Origin: Morinoia aosen
Lineage: Eukaryota > Arthropoda > Malacostraca > Amphipoda > Talitridae
NCBI GenBank assembly: GCA_030386875.1
Contig: CM059570.1
Coordinates: forward strand, 29,202,192 to 29,266,191
Length of the DNA: 64,000 nt
Reading direction: 5' to 3'
Shown: positions 25,320 through 35,877 of the stretch, piece by piece
How the letters are laid out: each line of letters opens with the position of its first letter
Numbering within the stretch: position 1 is the first letter of the stretch
Position numbers and translations under genes: made by a program
Notes under the pieces: generated by a model
Databases searched by the model: none
What the model saw: only the letters and a program-made list of their open reading frames with translations
What the model was told of the DNA's origin: nothing

Positions 25320-26230
25320 ATTAGCCAATATTGTGCTGGCTGATATTGACGCAGGTATCCAATATACATATTTCCGCCTGAAATGATATTGGTAGAATAT
25401 TTTGTACTATGCAGATCCCATGTGAGCCGTTGTGTCGGGCTGCTCACGTAACTGTAAAGTATGTTCCACAAAAACCCGAACTGAGTATTCATTTTCCCAT
25501 ATAAGTAATACCATCAAAGTCAAAGAAGTTGCTTTTCTTAAGGCGAATGATCATTAGGAATTTAATAACGAAGAATACACCACATATTGAAATCATATTT
25601 ATATATATTAAGATTTTGAACTAACTATATATTCAAAACTGTGTCAGTTCTATAAAACGTTTCGGAGACCAGCTTCATCTTCAGTTAACAGCCTGCAAGT
25701 AAAAAGTAAAGAAAATCAGTCTTATATACAAAAATACAAGGGTACAATAAAATCTACAATTGAATTTGCAATGGGTATACCATGAGCATTCAATTTCTAT
25801 CAAAATTATCCTTCAAAATTTACTTGTAGAAAATGTATTACAGATTGTGATGGTATAACTGATACGGGAAAATAAATACTCGGTTCGGGTATTTATGGGA
25901 CATAAGCGTATTTCAGGGAGTTTTTTTTCAAAAAGAAGATGGTTGTATCGGATTGTATTAGCAATACTGTTTGTCTGAACTTTGCATTTATGTTACACCA
26001 TTTACTCCTAAAAACAAGGTTCCGAATTTTTCCATATATTATTACAAGTAACCAATCGTGGACGGATCATTTCACACCATTTATTCTTAAAAAATGAGAC
26101 TTTTCCCCCTGTGATGCATTGCCCATGGTTTCCCCCGTACGCAACTGGTAACAAGTTGCGGACGGCGATAAGATGGCAGTCAAACAAACCAACATGAATA
26201 GTAAATTTTTGTGTGTACGAGTGCGCACGG
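25320..26230. mobile_element. Dispersed element, copy A (interrupted)
   Basis: Two parts of this stretch resemble the interval 26790-27085. The first (about 25340-25460) shares caggtatcc, acatacatattt-type, aatattttgtac and cacgtaact words; the second (about 25915-26165) shares attgtattagcaata, ggtaacaagttgcgga and neighbours. About 450 bp separates the two parts here but not in copy B, implying an insertion in A or a deletion in B. No protein domains or terminal repeats were found, so the class of element is unknown. Confidence 0.55.
25659..25684 (-). other. Hammerhead-like core words in a short element piece
   Basis: Read on the minus strand, CTGAAGA (25678-25684) is followed 14 nt later by GAAAC (25659-25663). 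These are the spaced conserved words of a hammerhead ribozyme core (CUGANGA and GAAA), and similar pairs occur near the ends of Penelope-like retroelements. However, the segment between them forms only a weak stem and I could not define stems I and III or the cleavage site. It lies in the segment present only in copy A. Confidence 0.25.
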
Positions 26231-26342
26231 CCTGTCAAAAAATGACAAGATTAGAGATCAGACCAACTGAGCTTTTACAGGACAATCCCATGATCTCCCA
26301 TGCTGGTCTACGGCTTCCTATACTTTGCTAAGTCTCAACTGC
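26231..26342. other. Short unique spacer
   Basis: About 110 bp between the dispersed-element copy A and the next array, no feature recognised. Confidence 0.35.
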
Positions 26343-26507
26343 TGATATTCTATACAACCTAATCTAACCTACCAACACACGTGATATTCTATACAACCTA
26401 ATCTAACCTACCAATACACGTGATATTCTATACAGCCTAATCTAACCTACCAATACACGTGATATTCTATACAACCTAATCTAACCTACCAATACACGTG
26501 ATATTCA
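26343..26507. repeat. 39-bp tandem repeat containing CACGTG
   Basis: Four copies: gatattc starts at 26344, 26383, 26422, 26461 and 26500. Each unit contains ctaatctaacctacc followed by acacgtg, the E-box-like palindrome CACGTG. Copies differ at only one or two bases. Confidence 0.96.
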
Positions 26508-26540
26508 TTCTGACTCTCTCAATCTGCTGGGTTAAGGCAC

Positions 26541-26698
26541 CTCAATTGTGGAGCTGATGAAGCTTGTATCACTAATACGAAAACTGTGGAGTGGATGAAG
26601 CTTGTATCGCTAATACGAAAACTGTGGAGTGGATGAAGCTTTTATCACTGATACGAAAATTGTGGTGTAGACGAAGCTTGTATCACAGATACGCTCAT
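26541..26698. repeat. 38-bp tandem repeat (gatgaagcttgtatcac)
   Basis: Four copies with tgtgg at 26547, 26585, 26623 and 26661. Divergence rises to the right. It lies 35 bp from the preceding 39-bp array but has no sequence in common with it. Confidence 0.95.
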
Positions 26699-26789
26699 CA
26701 CACACTGCAGGCTGTTGGGTGCGACACGCGGACGACGGACGGACGCGGCTCTTATTATAGTATAGATTAGCTTATACAGTGTAACTAAT
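26699..26789. other. Short GC-rich unique spacer
   Basis: Contains the run gcggacgacggacggacgcg, a small local repeat of ggacg. No gene. Confidence 0.4.
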
Positions 26790-27083
26790 ATTGGCACAGG
26801 TATCCATTTATTCTACGAGTGGTATCCGACATACATATTTCTGCTTAAAACCTTAACGTACATTTGTAAAATATTTTGTACCATATAGATCCGATATGAA
26901 ACAGACATTATGTCGCCTTGCTTACGTAACTACGTAGCAGGAAATATTCTTAAGGAGGATATTTGCACCAGATTGCATTAGCAATACAGTGTGTAGGAAC
27001 TAAACATTTACTTTATAGTAATTTACCCCTTAAAATAAGATTTTTCCACTCAATTGTTTCAGGTAAGAAATTGCGGATGGTGA
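26790..27083. mobile_element. Dispersed element, copy B
   Basis: Collinear with the two parts of copy A: caggtatcc (26798), acatacatatttctgc (26830), aatattttgtacc (26871), cttacgtaact (26931), cagattgcattagcaata (26971) and ggtaagaaattgcggatgg (27062). Identity is roughly 70-80% by eye. The copy is broken at its right end by the 16-bp array, which begins at the position where copy A reads ggcagtcaaacaaacc. Confidence 0.55.
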
Positions 27084-27864
27084 CAGTCATAGAAACCAGC
27101 AGTCATAGAAACCAGCAGTCATAGAAACCCGCAGTCATAGAAAACAGCAGTCATAGAAAACAGCAGTCATGGAAACCAGCAGTCATAGAAACCAGCAGTC
27201 ATAGAAACCAGCAGTCACAGAAACCAGCAGTCACAGAAACCAGCAGTCATTGAAACCAGCAGTCATAGAAACCAGCAGTCATAGAAACCAGCAGTCATAG
27301 AAACCAGCAGTCATAGAAACCAGCAGTCATAGAAACCAGCAGTCATAGAAACCAGCAGTCATAGAAACCAGCAGTCATAGAAACCAGCAGTCACAGAATC
27401 CAGCAGTCATAGAAACCAGCAGTCATAGAAACCAGCAGTCATAGAAACCAGCAGTCATAGAAACCAGCAGTCATAGAAACCAGCAGTCATAGAAACCAGC
27501 AGTCATAGAAACAGCAGTCATAGAAACCAGCAGTCATAGAAACCAGCAGTCATAGAAACCAGCAGTCATAGAAACCAGCAGTCACAGAATCACGCAGTCA
27601 TAGAAACCTGCAGTCACAGAAACCAGCAGTCACAGAAACCAGCAGTCATAGAAACCAGCAGTCATAGAAACCAGCAGTCATAGAAACCAGCAGTCATAGA
27701 AACCAGCAGTCATAGAATCCAGCAGTCATAGAAACCTGCAGTCACAGAAACCAGCAGTCACAGAAACCAGCAGTCACAGAAACCAGCAGTCACAGAAACC
27801 AGCAGTCATAGAAACCAGCAGTCACAGAAACCAGCAGTCACAGAAACCAGCAGTCACAGAAACC
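27084..27864. repeat. 16-bp minisatellite (agtcatagaaaccagc) inside the dispersed element
   Basis: About 49 copies of a 16-bp unit; one copy near 27507 is 15 bp. The main variant changes cataga to cacaga and becomes more common toward the right end, where the last copies lead into gaaaccaacaagaatgcc. Copy A of the dispersed element has a single related unit (26176-26190) followed by aacatgaat, which matches the sequence after this array. The array therefore appears to have grown from one unit of the element. Confidence 0.97.
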
Positions 27865-28077
27865 AACAAGAATGCCACATTTGTACATGTATGTGCAGAA
27901 GACTTTGGCGTTGTGTAACATTCAGAAAATTTATTTTAAGTATCAACGTCGGAGTAGAAAAATTTTTAGAATTCCACGAGCAGAATTCAAAGTCCAAGTT
28001 TCTAATTCTACACACCAGCTGAATGATTACTGCTATTCTTGTGTGCTGATTTTCTTGTGTAGTACAAGAAAGCATCA
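27865..28077. other. Unique sequence between arrays
   Basis: About 210 bp. Its first part may continue the dispersed element (aacaagaatgccac compared with aacatgaatagtaa in copy A). No gene was recognised. Confidence 0.4.
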
Positions 28078-29075
28078 AAAATACTTGTGTTTGTATTCAC
28101 CCAAACCAACAAAAACACCAAAAATACCTGTATTTGTATTCACGCCCACACAAACACAGGCAACAATAATACACATGTTTCACCCACACAAACACAGGCA
28201 TAAAGAATACACATGTTTCACCCACACAAACACAAGCATCAAGAATACACATGTTTCACCCACACAAAAACAGGCAACAAGAACACACATGCTACACCCA
28301 CACAAACACAGGCAACAAGAATACACATGCTACACCCACACAAACACAGGCAACAAGAATACACATGCTACACCCACACAAACACAGGCAACAAGAATAC
28401 ACATGCTACACCCACACAAAAACAGGCAACAAGAATACACATGCTATACCCACACAAACACAGGCAACAAGAATACACATGCTACACTCACACAAACACA
28501 GGCAACAAGAATACACATGCTATACCCATACAAACACAGGCAACAAGAATACACATGCTACACCCACACAAAAACAGGCAACAAGAATACACATGCTACA
28601 CCCACACAAACACAGGCAACAAGAATACACATGCTACACCCACACAAACACAGGCAACAAGAATACACATGCTACACCCACACAAACACAGGCAACAAGA
28701 ATACACATGCTACACCCACACAAAAACAGGCAACAAGAATACACATGCTACACCCACACAAACACAGGCAACAAGAATACACATGCTACACCCACACAAA
28801 CACAGGCAACAAGAATACACATGCTACACCCACACAAACACAGGCAACAAGAATACACATGCTACACCCACACAAACACAGGCAACAAGAATACACATGC
28901 TACACCCACACAAACACAGGCAACAAGAATACACATGCTACACCCACACAAACACAGGCAACAAGAATACACATGCTACACCCACACAAAAACAGGCAAC
29001 AAGAACACACATGCTATACCCATACAAACACAGGCAACAAGAATACAAATGTTTCACCCACACAAACACAAACAC
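28078..29075. repeat. 38-bp minisatellite (aacaagaatacacatgct)
   Basis: About 24 copies of a 38-bp unit, whose second half is acacccacacaaacacaggc. Two diverged precursor-like units of about 43 bp, starting at 28081 (atacttgtgtttgtattcac) and 28124 (atacctgtatttgtattcac), lead into it, and a partial copy (gtacctgtgtttgc) closes it at 29084. Thirty-eight bp is not a multiple of three but no frame contains a stop, so all three plus frames run open for 300-500 codons with the same 38-residue cycle. Confidence 0.97.
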
Positions 29076-29154
29076 AGCACTAAAAGTACCTGTGTTTGCA
29101 TACGAGAACACCAGTTCCCAGGAGAACATTTTTCACCTTCAAGCGAAGGAGCGG
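29076..29154. other. Short junction between two arrays
   Basis: Eighty bases linking the 38-bp and 20-bp arrays, starting with a partial copy of the former. No feature of its own. Confidence 0.5.
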
Positions 29155-30585
29155 AGGCGTTCTGGATTGGAATCTCCCTCGGGAATGGGAATCTTGTAAC
29201 GGGAATGGGAATCTTGCCACGGGAATGGGAATCTTGCCACGGGAATGGGAATCTTGCCATGATAATGGGAATCTTGCCACGGGAATGGGAATCTTGCCAC
29301 GGGAATGGGAATCTTGTCACGGGAATGGGAATCTTTCCACGGGAATGGGAATCTTCCTCGGGAATGGGCATCTCGCAACGGGAATGGGAATCTTGCAACG
29401 GGAATGAGAATCTTCCTCGGGAATGGGAATCTTGCAACGGGAATGGGAATCTTGCAACGGGAATGGGAATCTTGCCACGGGAATGGGAATCTTCCAACGG
29501 GAACGGGAATCTTGTAGTGGGAATGGGAATCTTGCAACGGGAATGGGAATCTTGCCACGGGAATGGGAATCTTGCAACGGGAATGGGAATCATGCCACGG
29601 GAATGGGAATCTTGCAACGGGAATAGGAATCTTGCAACAAGAATGGGAATCTTGCCACGAAAATGGGAATCTTGCTACGGGAATGGGAATCTTGCAACGG
29701 GAATGGGAATCTTGCTGCGGGAATGGGAATCTTGCAACGGGAATGGGAATCTTGCCACGGGAATGGGGATCTTGCCACGGGAATAGGAATCTTGCCACGG
29801 GAATGGGAATCTTGAAACGGGAATGGGAATCTTGCCACTGGAATGGGAATCTTGCAACGGGAATGGGAATCTTGTTGCGGGAATGGGAATCTTGCTGCGG
29901 GAATGGGAATCTTGCTGCGAGAATGGGAATCTTGCGGCGGGAATGGGAATCTTGCAACGGGAATGGGAATCTTGCAACGGGAATGGGAATCTTGCCACGG
30001 GAATGGGAATCTTGCCACGGGAATAGGAATCTTGCCACGGGAATGGCAATCTTGCAACGGGAATGGGAATCTTGCTGTGGGAATGGGAATCTTGCAACGG
30101 GAATGGGAATATTGCTACGGGAATGGGAATCTCGCAACGGGAATGGGAATCTTGCTGCGGGAATGGGAATCTTACTGCGGGAATGGGAATCTTGCAACGA
30201 GAATGGGAATCTTGCTGCGGGAATGGGAATCTTGCAACGGGAATGGGAATCTTGCTGCGGGAATGGGAATCTTGCAACGGGAATAGGAATCTTGCTGCGG
30301 GAATGGGAATCTTGCAACGGGAATGGGAATCTTGCAACGAGAGTGGGAATCTTGCTGCGGGAATGAGAATTTTGCTGCGGGAATGGGAATCTTGCGACGG
30401 GAATGGGACTCTTGCAACGGGAATGGGAATCTTGCTGCGGGAATGGGAATCTTGCTGCGGGAATGGGAATCTTGCTGCGAGAATGGGAATTTTGCAGCGG
30501 GAATGGGAATCTTGCCATGGGAATGGGAATCTTGCCACGGGAATGGGAATCTTGCTGCGGAAATGGGTATCTTGTAATGACGTTT
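29155..30585. repeat. 20-bp minisatellite (cttgccacgggaatgggaat)
   Basis: About 71 copies. Three main subtypes differ in the middle: ccacgg dominates at the left, caacgg in the centre, and ctgcgg becomes common from about 29710 to the right end. Shortened units (cttcctcgg) occur near 29350 and 29410. Most frames are open on both strands with a 20-residue cycle. The array ends in tgtaatgacg. Confidence 0.97.
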
Positions 30586-30609
30586 TCTTCCTGATTTTGT
30601 TCATCACTA

Positions 30610-32050
30610 CCCGTTGCTGCTAGTGCTGTGTAACTAGCACCCGTTGCTGCTAGTGCTGTGTAACTAGCACCCGTTGCTGCTAGTGCTGTGTAACTAGCAC
30701 CCGTTGCTGCTAGTGCTGTGTAACTAGCACCCGTTGCTGCTAGTGCTGTGTAACTAGCACCCGTTGCTGCTAGTGCTGTGTAACTAGCACCCGTTGCTGC
30801 TAGTGCTGTGTAACTAGCACCCGTTGCTGCTAGTGCTGTGTAACTAGCACCCGTTGCTGCTAGTGCTGTGTAACTAGCACCCGTTGCTGCTAGTGCTGTG
30901 TAACTAGCACCCATTGCTCCTAGTGCTGTGTAACTAGCACCCGTTGCTCCTAGTGCTGTGTAACTAGCATCCGTTGCTGCTAGTGCTGTGTAACTAGCAC
31001 CCGTTGCTGCTAGTGTTGTGTAACTAGCACCCGTTGCTCCTAGTGCTGTGTAACTAGCACCCGTTGCTGCTAGTGCTGTGTAACTAGCACCCGTTGCTGC
31101 TAGTGTTGTGTAACTAGCACCCGTTGCTGCTAGTGCTGTGTAACTAGCACCCGTTTCTGCTAGTGCTGTGTAACTAGCACTCGTTGATGCTAGTGCTGTG
31201 TAAATAGCACTCGTTGCTGCTAGTGCTGTGTAACCAGCACTCGTTGATGCTAGTGCTGTGTAACTAGCACCCGTTGCTGCTAGTGCTGTGTAACTAGCAC
31301 CCGTTTCTGCTAGTGCTGTGTAACTAGCACTCGTTGATGCTAGTGCTGTGTAAATAGCACCCGTTGCTGCTAGTGCTGTGTAACTAGCACCCGTTTCTGC
31401 TAGTGCTGTGTAACTAGCACTCGTTGATGCTAGTGCTGTGTAAATAGCACTCGTTGCTGCTAGTGCTGTGTAACTAGCACCCGTTGCTGCTAGTGCTGTG
31501 TAACTAGCACTCGTTGATGCTAGTGCTGTGTAACTAGCACCCGTTGCTGCTAGTGCTGTGTAACTAGCACTCGTTGATGCTAGTGCTGTGTAAATAGCAC
31601 CCGTTGCTGCTAGTGCTGTGTAACTAGCACCCGTTTCTGCTAGTGCTGTGTAACTAGCACTCGTTGATGCTAGTGCTGTGTAAATAGCACCCGTTGCTGC
31701 TAGTGCTGTGTAACTAGCACCCGTTTCTGCTAGTGCTGTGTAACTAGCACTCGTTGATGCTAGTGCTGTGTAAATAGCACTCGTTGCTGCTAGTGCTGTG
31801 TAACCAGCACTCGTTGATGCTAGTGCTGTGTAACTAGCACTCGTTGATGCTAGTGCTGTGTAAATAGCACTCGTTGCTGCTAGTGCTGTGTAACCAGCAC
31901 CCGTTGATGCTAGTGCTGTGTAACCAGCACTCGTTGCTGCTAGTGCTGTGTAACCAGCACTCGTTGATGCTAGTGCTGTGTAAATAGCACTCGTTGCTGC
32001 TAGTGCTGTGTATCTAGCACCCGTTGCTGCTAGTGCTGTGTAACTAGCAC
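30610..32050. repeat. 30-bp minisatellite (cccgttgctgctagtgctgt)
   Basis: Forty-eight copies in strict 30-bp register. The first ten are identical. Further right, variants accumulate (gctcc, tttctgc, tcgttgatgc, taaatag, taaccag). From about 31290 three variant units recur in fixed order, giving a 90-bp higher-order repeat. Ten codons per unit keep the minus strand open, and that frame (cycle SYTALAATGA) runs on through the neighbouring 20-bp array to a total of 984 codons. Confidence 0.98.
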
Positions 32051-32486
32051 TGTTATACATTATTATACCAGTATTAATATACCAACACCACATTATTATA
32101 CAAGTATCAAAACAAAATTTGATTTGAGTCGTCAGTGGTGTTTGTTAGTTTGTGTTATTACTTTTGAATATTTCGAGCAATTATTCCCGTTTTATAATAC
32201 CCGTTATTTGTATTATTATGATTTTTTTGTGATTATTATTTTTATTTGTTTATTATTATCCGTTATTATTTGTCATTCTTATGTAAGCAATAATAGTCAA
32301 TATTATTATTATTTATTACCACCGGTTGTAATTTATCATTAATATTATTATTGTTGTTATTATTATTATTATACTAATAACAATATTTAATATTATTTTT
32401 GTTTTCAAAGTAATAGTAAATATTATGAGCAATAATATTACACACGTTTTAGAACATGATTTTATTTGTGTTTTGACTTTGTGTTT
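32051..32486. repeat. AT-rich spacer with degenerate (ATT)n
   Basis: About 430 bp dominated by attatt-type trinucleotides from 32200 to 32430, mixed with ttattcccg-type unique pieces. No gene recognised. Confidence 0.7.
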
Positions 32487-35400
32487 GTTGTCACTCACAC
32501 ACAATGCTGGTGATGTGTTTCTTGTCACTCACACAATGTTGGTGATGTGTTTGTTGTCACTCACACAATGTTGGTGATGTGTTTGTTGTCACTCACACAA
32601 TGTTGGTGATGTGTTTGTTGTCACACATGCTATGTTGGTGATGTGTTTGCTGTATCACATACAATGTTGGTGATGTGTTTGTTGTATCACATACAATGTT
32701 GGTGATGTGTTTGCTGTATCACATACAATGTTGGTGATGTGTTTGTTGTATCTTATACAATGTTGGTGATGTGTTTGTTGTATCACATACAATGTTGGTG
32801 ATGTGTTTGCTGTATCACATACAATGTTGGTGATGTGTTTGTTGTATCACATACAATGTTGGTGATGTGTTTGCTGTATCACATACAATGTTGGTGATGT
32901 GTTTGCTGTATCACATACAATGTTGGTGATGTGTTTGTTGTATCACATACAATGTTGGTGATGTGTTTGCTGTATCACATACAATGTTGGTGATGTGTTT
33001 GCTGTATCACATACAATGTTGGTGATGTGTTTGTTGTATCACATACAATGTTGGTGATGTGTTTGCTGTATCACATACAATGTTGGTGATGTGTTTGCTG
33101 TATCACATACAATGTTGGTGATGTGTTTGTTGTATCACATACAATGTTGGTGATGTGTTTGCTGTATCACATACAATGTTGGTGATGTGTTTGCTGTATC
33201 ACATACAATGTTGGTGATGTGTTTGTTGTATCACATACAATGTTGGTGATGTGTTTGCTGTATCACATACAATGTTGGTGATGTGTTTGCTGTATCACAT
33301 ACAATGTTGGTGATGTGTTTGTTGTATCACATACAATGTTGGTGATGTGTTTGCTGTATCACATACAATGTTGGTGATGTGTTTGCTGTATCACATACAA
33401 TGTTGGTGATGTGTTTGTTGTATCACATACAATGTTGGTGATGTGTTTGCTGTATCACATACAATGTTGGTGATGTGTTTGCTGTATCACATACAATGTT
33501 GGTGATGTGTTTGTTGTATCACATACAATGTTGGTGATGTGTTTGCTGTATCACATACAATGTTGGTGATGTGTTTGCTGTATCACATACAATGATGGTG
33601 ATGTGTTTGCTGTATCGCATACAATGTTGATGATGTGTTTGTTGTATCACATACAATGTAGGTGATGTGTTTGTTGTATCACATACAATGTAGGTGATGT
33701 GTTTGCTGTATCACATACAATGTTGGTGATGTGTTTGCTGTATCACATACAATGATGGTGATGTGTTTGCTGTATCACATACAATGTTGGTGATGTGATT
33801 GTTGTATCACATACAATGTAGGTGATGTGTTTGCTGTATCACATACAATGTTGGTGATGTGTTTGTTGTATCACATACAATGTTGGTGATGTGTTTGTTG
33901 TATCACATATAATGTAGGTGATGTGTTTGCTGTATCACATACAATGTAGGTGATGTGTTTGCTGTATCACATACAATGTTGGTGATGTGTTTGCTGTATC
34001 ACATACAATGTTGGTGATGTGTTTGTTGTATCACATACAATGTTGGTGATGTGTTTGCTGTATCACATACAATGTTGGTGATGTGTTTGCTGTATCACAT
34101 ACAATGTTGGTGATGTGTTTGTTGTATCACATACAATGTTGGTGATGTGTTTGCTGTATCACATACAATGTAGGTGATGTGTTTGCTGTATCACATACAA
34201 TGTTGGTGATGTGTTTGTTGTATCACATACAATGTAGGTGATGTGTTTGCTGTATCACATACAATGTAGGTGATGTGTTTGCTGTATCACATACAATGTT
34301 GGTGATGTGTTTGCTCTATCACATACAATGTTGGTGATGTGTTTGCTGTATCACATACAATGTTGGTGATGTGTTTGCTGTATCACATACAATGTTGGTG
34401 ATGTGTTTGCTGTATCACATACAATGTAGGTGATGTGTTTGCTGTATCACATACAATGTTGGTGATGTGTTTGTTGTATCACATACAATGTTGGTGATGT
34501 GTTTGCTGTATCACATACAATGTTGGTGATGTGTTTGCTGTATCACATACAATGTTGGTGATGTGTTTGCTGTATCACATACAATGTAGGTGATGTGTTT
34601 GCTGTATCACATACAATGTTGGTGATGTGTTTGTTGTATCACATACAATGTTGGTGATGTGTTTGCTGTATCACATACAATGTAGGTGATGTGTTTGCTG
34701 TATCACATACAATGTTGGTGATGTGTTTGCTGTATCACATACAATGTAGGTGATGTGTTTGCTGTATCACATACAATGTAGGTGATGTGTTTGTTGTATC
34801 ACATACAATGTAGGTGATGTGTTTGCTGTATCACATACAATGTAGGTGATGTGTTTGCTGTATCACATACAATGTAGGTGATGTGTTTGCTGTATCACAT
34901 ACAATGTAGGTGATGTGTTTGTTGTATCACATACAATGTTGGTGATGTGTTTGTTGTATCACATACAATGTAGGTGATGTGTTTGCTGTATCACATACAA
35001 TGTAGGTGATGTGTTTGCTGTATCACATACAATGTAGGTGATGTGTTTGCTGTATCACATACAATGTTGGTGATGTGTTTGCTGTATCACATACAATGTA
35101 GGTGATGTGTTTGCTGTATCACATACAATGTAGGTGATGTGTTTGCTGTATCACATACAATGTTGGTGATGTGTTTGTTGTATCACATACAATGTTGGTG
35201 ATGTGTTTGCTGTATCACATACAATGTAGGTGATGTGTTTGCTGTATCACATACAATGTTGGTGATGTGTTTGCTGTATCACATACAATGTAGGTGATGT
35301 GTTTGCTGTATCACATACAATGTAGGTGATGTGTTTGTTGTATCACATACAATGTAGGTGATGTGTTTGCTGTATCACATACAATGTAGGTGATGTGTTT

Positions 35401-35778
35401 GCTGTATCACATACAATGTAGGTGATGTGTTTGCTGTATCACATACAATGTAGGTGATGTGTTTGTTGTATCACATACAATGTTGGTGATGTGTTTGTTG
35501 TATCACATACAATGTAGGTGATGTGTTTGCTGTATCACATACAATGTAGGTGATGTGTTTGCTGTATCACATACAATGTAGGTGATGTGTTTGCTGTATC
35601 ACATACAATGTTGGTGATGTGTTTGCTGTATCACATACAATGTAGGTGATGTGTTTGCTGTATCACATACAATGTAGGTGATGTGTTTGCTGTATCACAT
35701 ACAATGATGGTGATGTGTTTGCTGTATCACATACAATGTTGGTGATGTGTTTGTTGTATCACATACAATGTTGGTGAT
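32487..35778. repeat. 32-bp minisatellite (gatgtgtttgctgtatcac)
   Basis: About 103 copies. The left edge (32487-32640) uses a different form (gtcactcacacaatgttg), typical of older terminal copies. From about 32780 to 33580 units alternate gttg, gctg, gctg in a regular 96-bp higher-order repeat. Further right, taggt replaces ttggt in many copies and a larger block recurs with a shift of 544 bp (17 units; compare 34921 and 35465). No long frames exist because the unit is not a multiple of three and contains stops. Confidence 0.98.
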
Positions 35779-35877
35779 GGCTTCAAAAATCGAGACACAC
35801 ACAAACAAATTACATATAAAGGAGATATAAGGTCACAAAAGTTACACCTGCCAATTTTATTTGTTGTTTTGTTTTCA
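35779..35877. other. 100-bp unique spacer between two 3.3 kb arrays
   Basis: Starts ggcttcaaaaatcgagacac and is AT-rich. No feature of its own. Confidence 0.5.

Noticed and set aside
28078..29786. Long plus-strand frames (up to 511 codons) as repeat-protein genes
   Set aside because: All three frames are open with the same 38-residue and 20-residue cycles, which is a property of stop-free units and not of one coding frame.
32487..35778. CRISPR-like array (about 32-bp repeat)
   Set aside because: Units are directly contiguous with no unique spacers, and the setting is eukaryotic.
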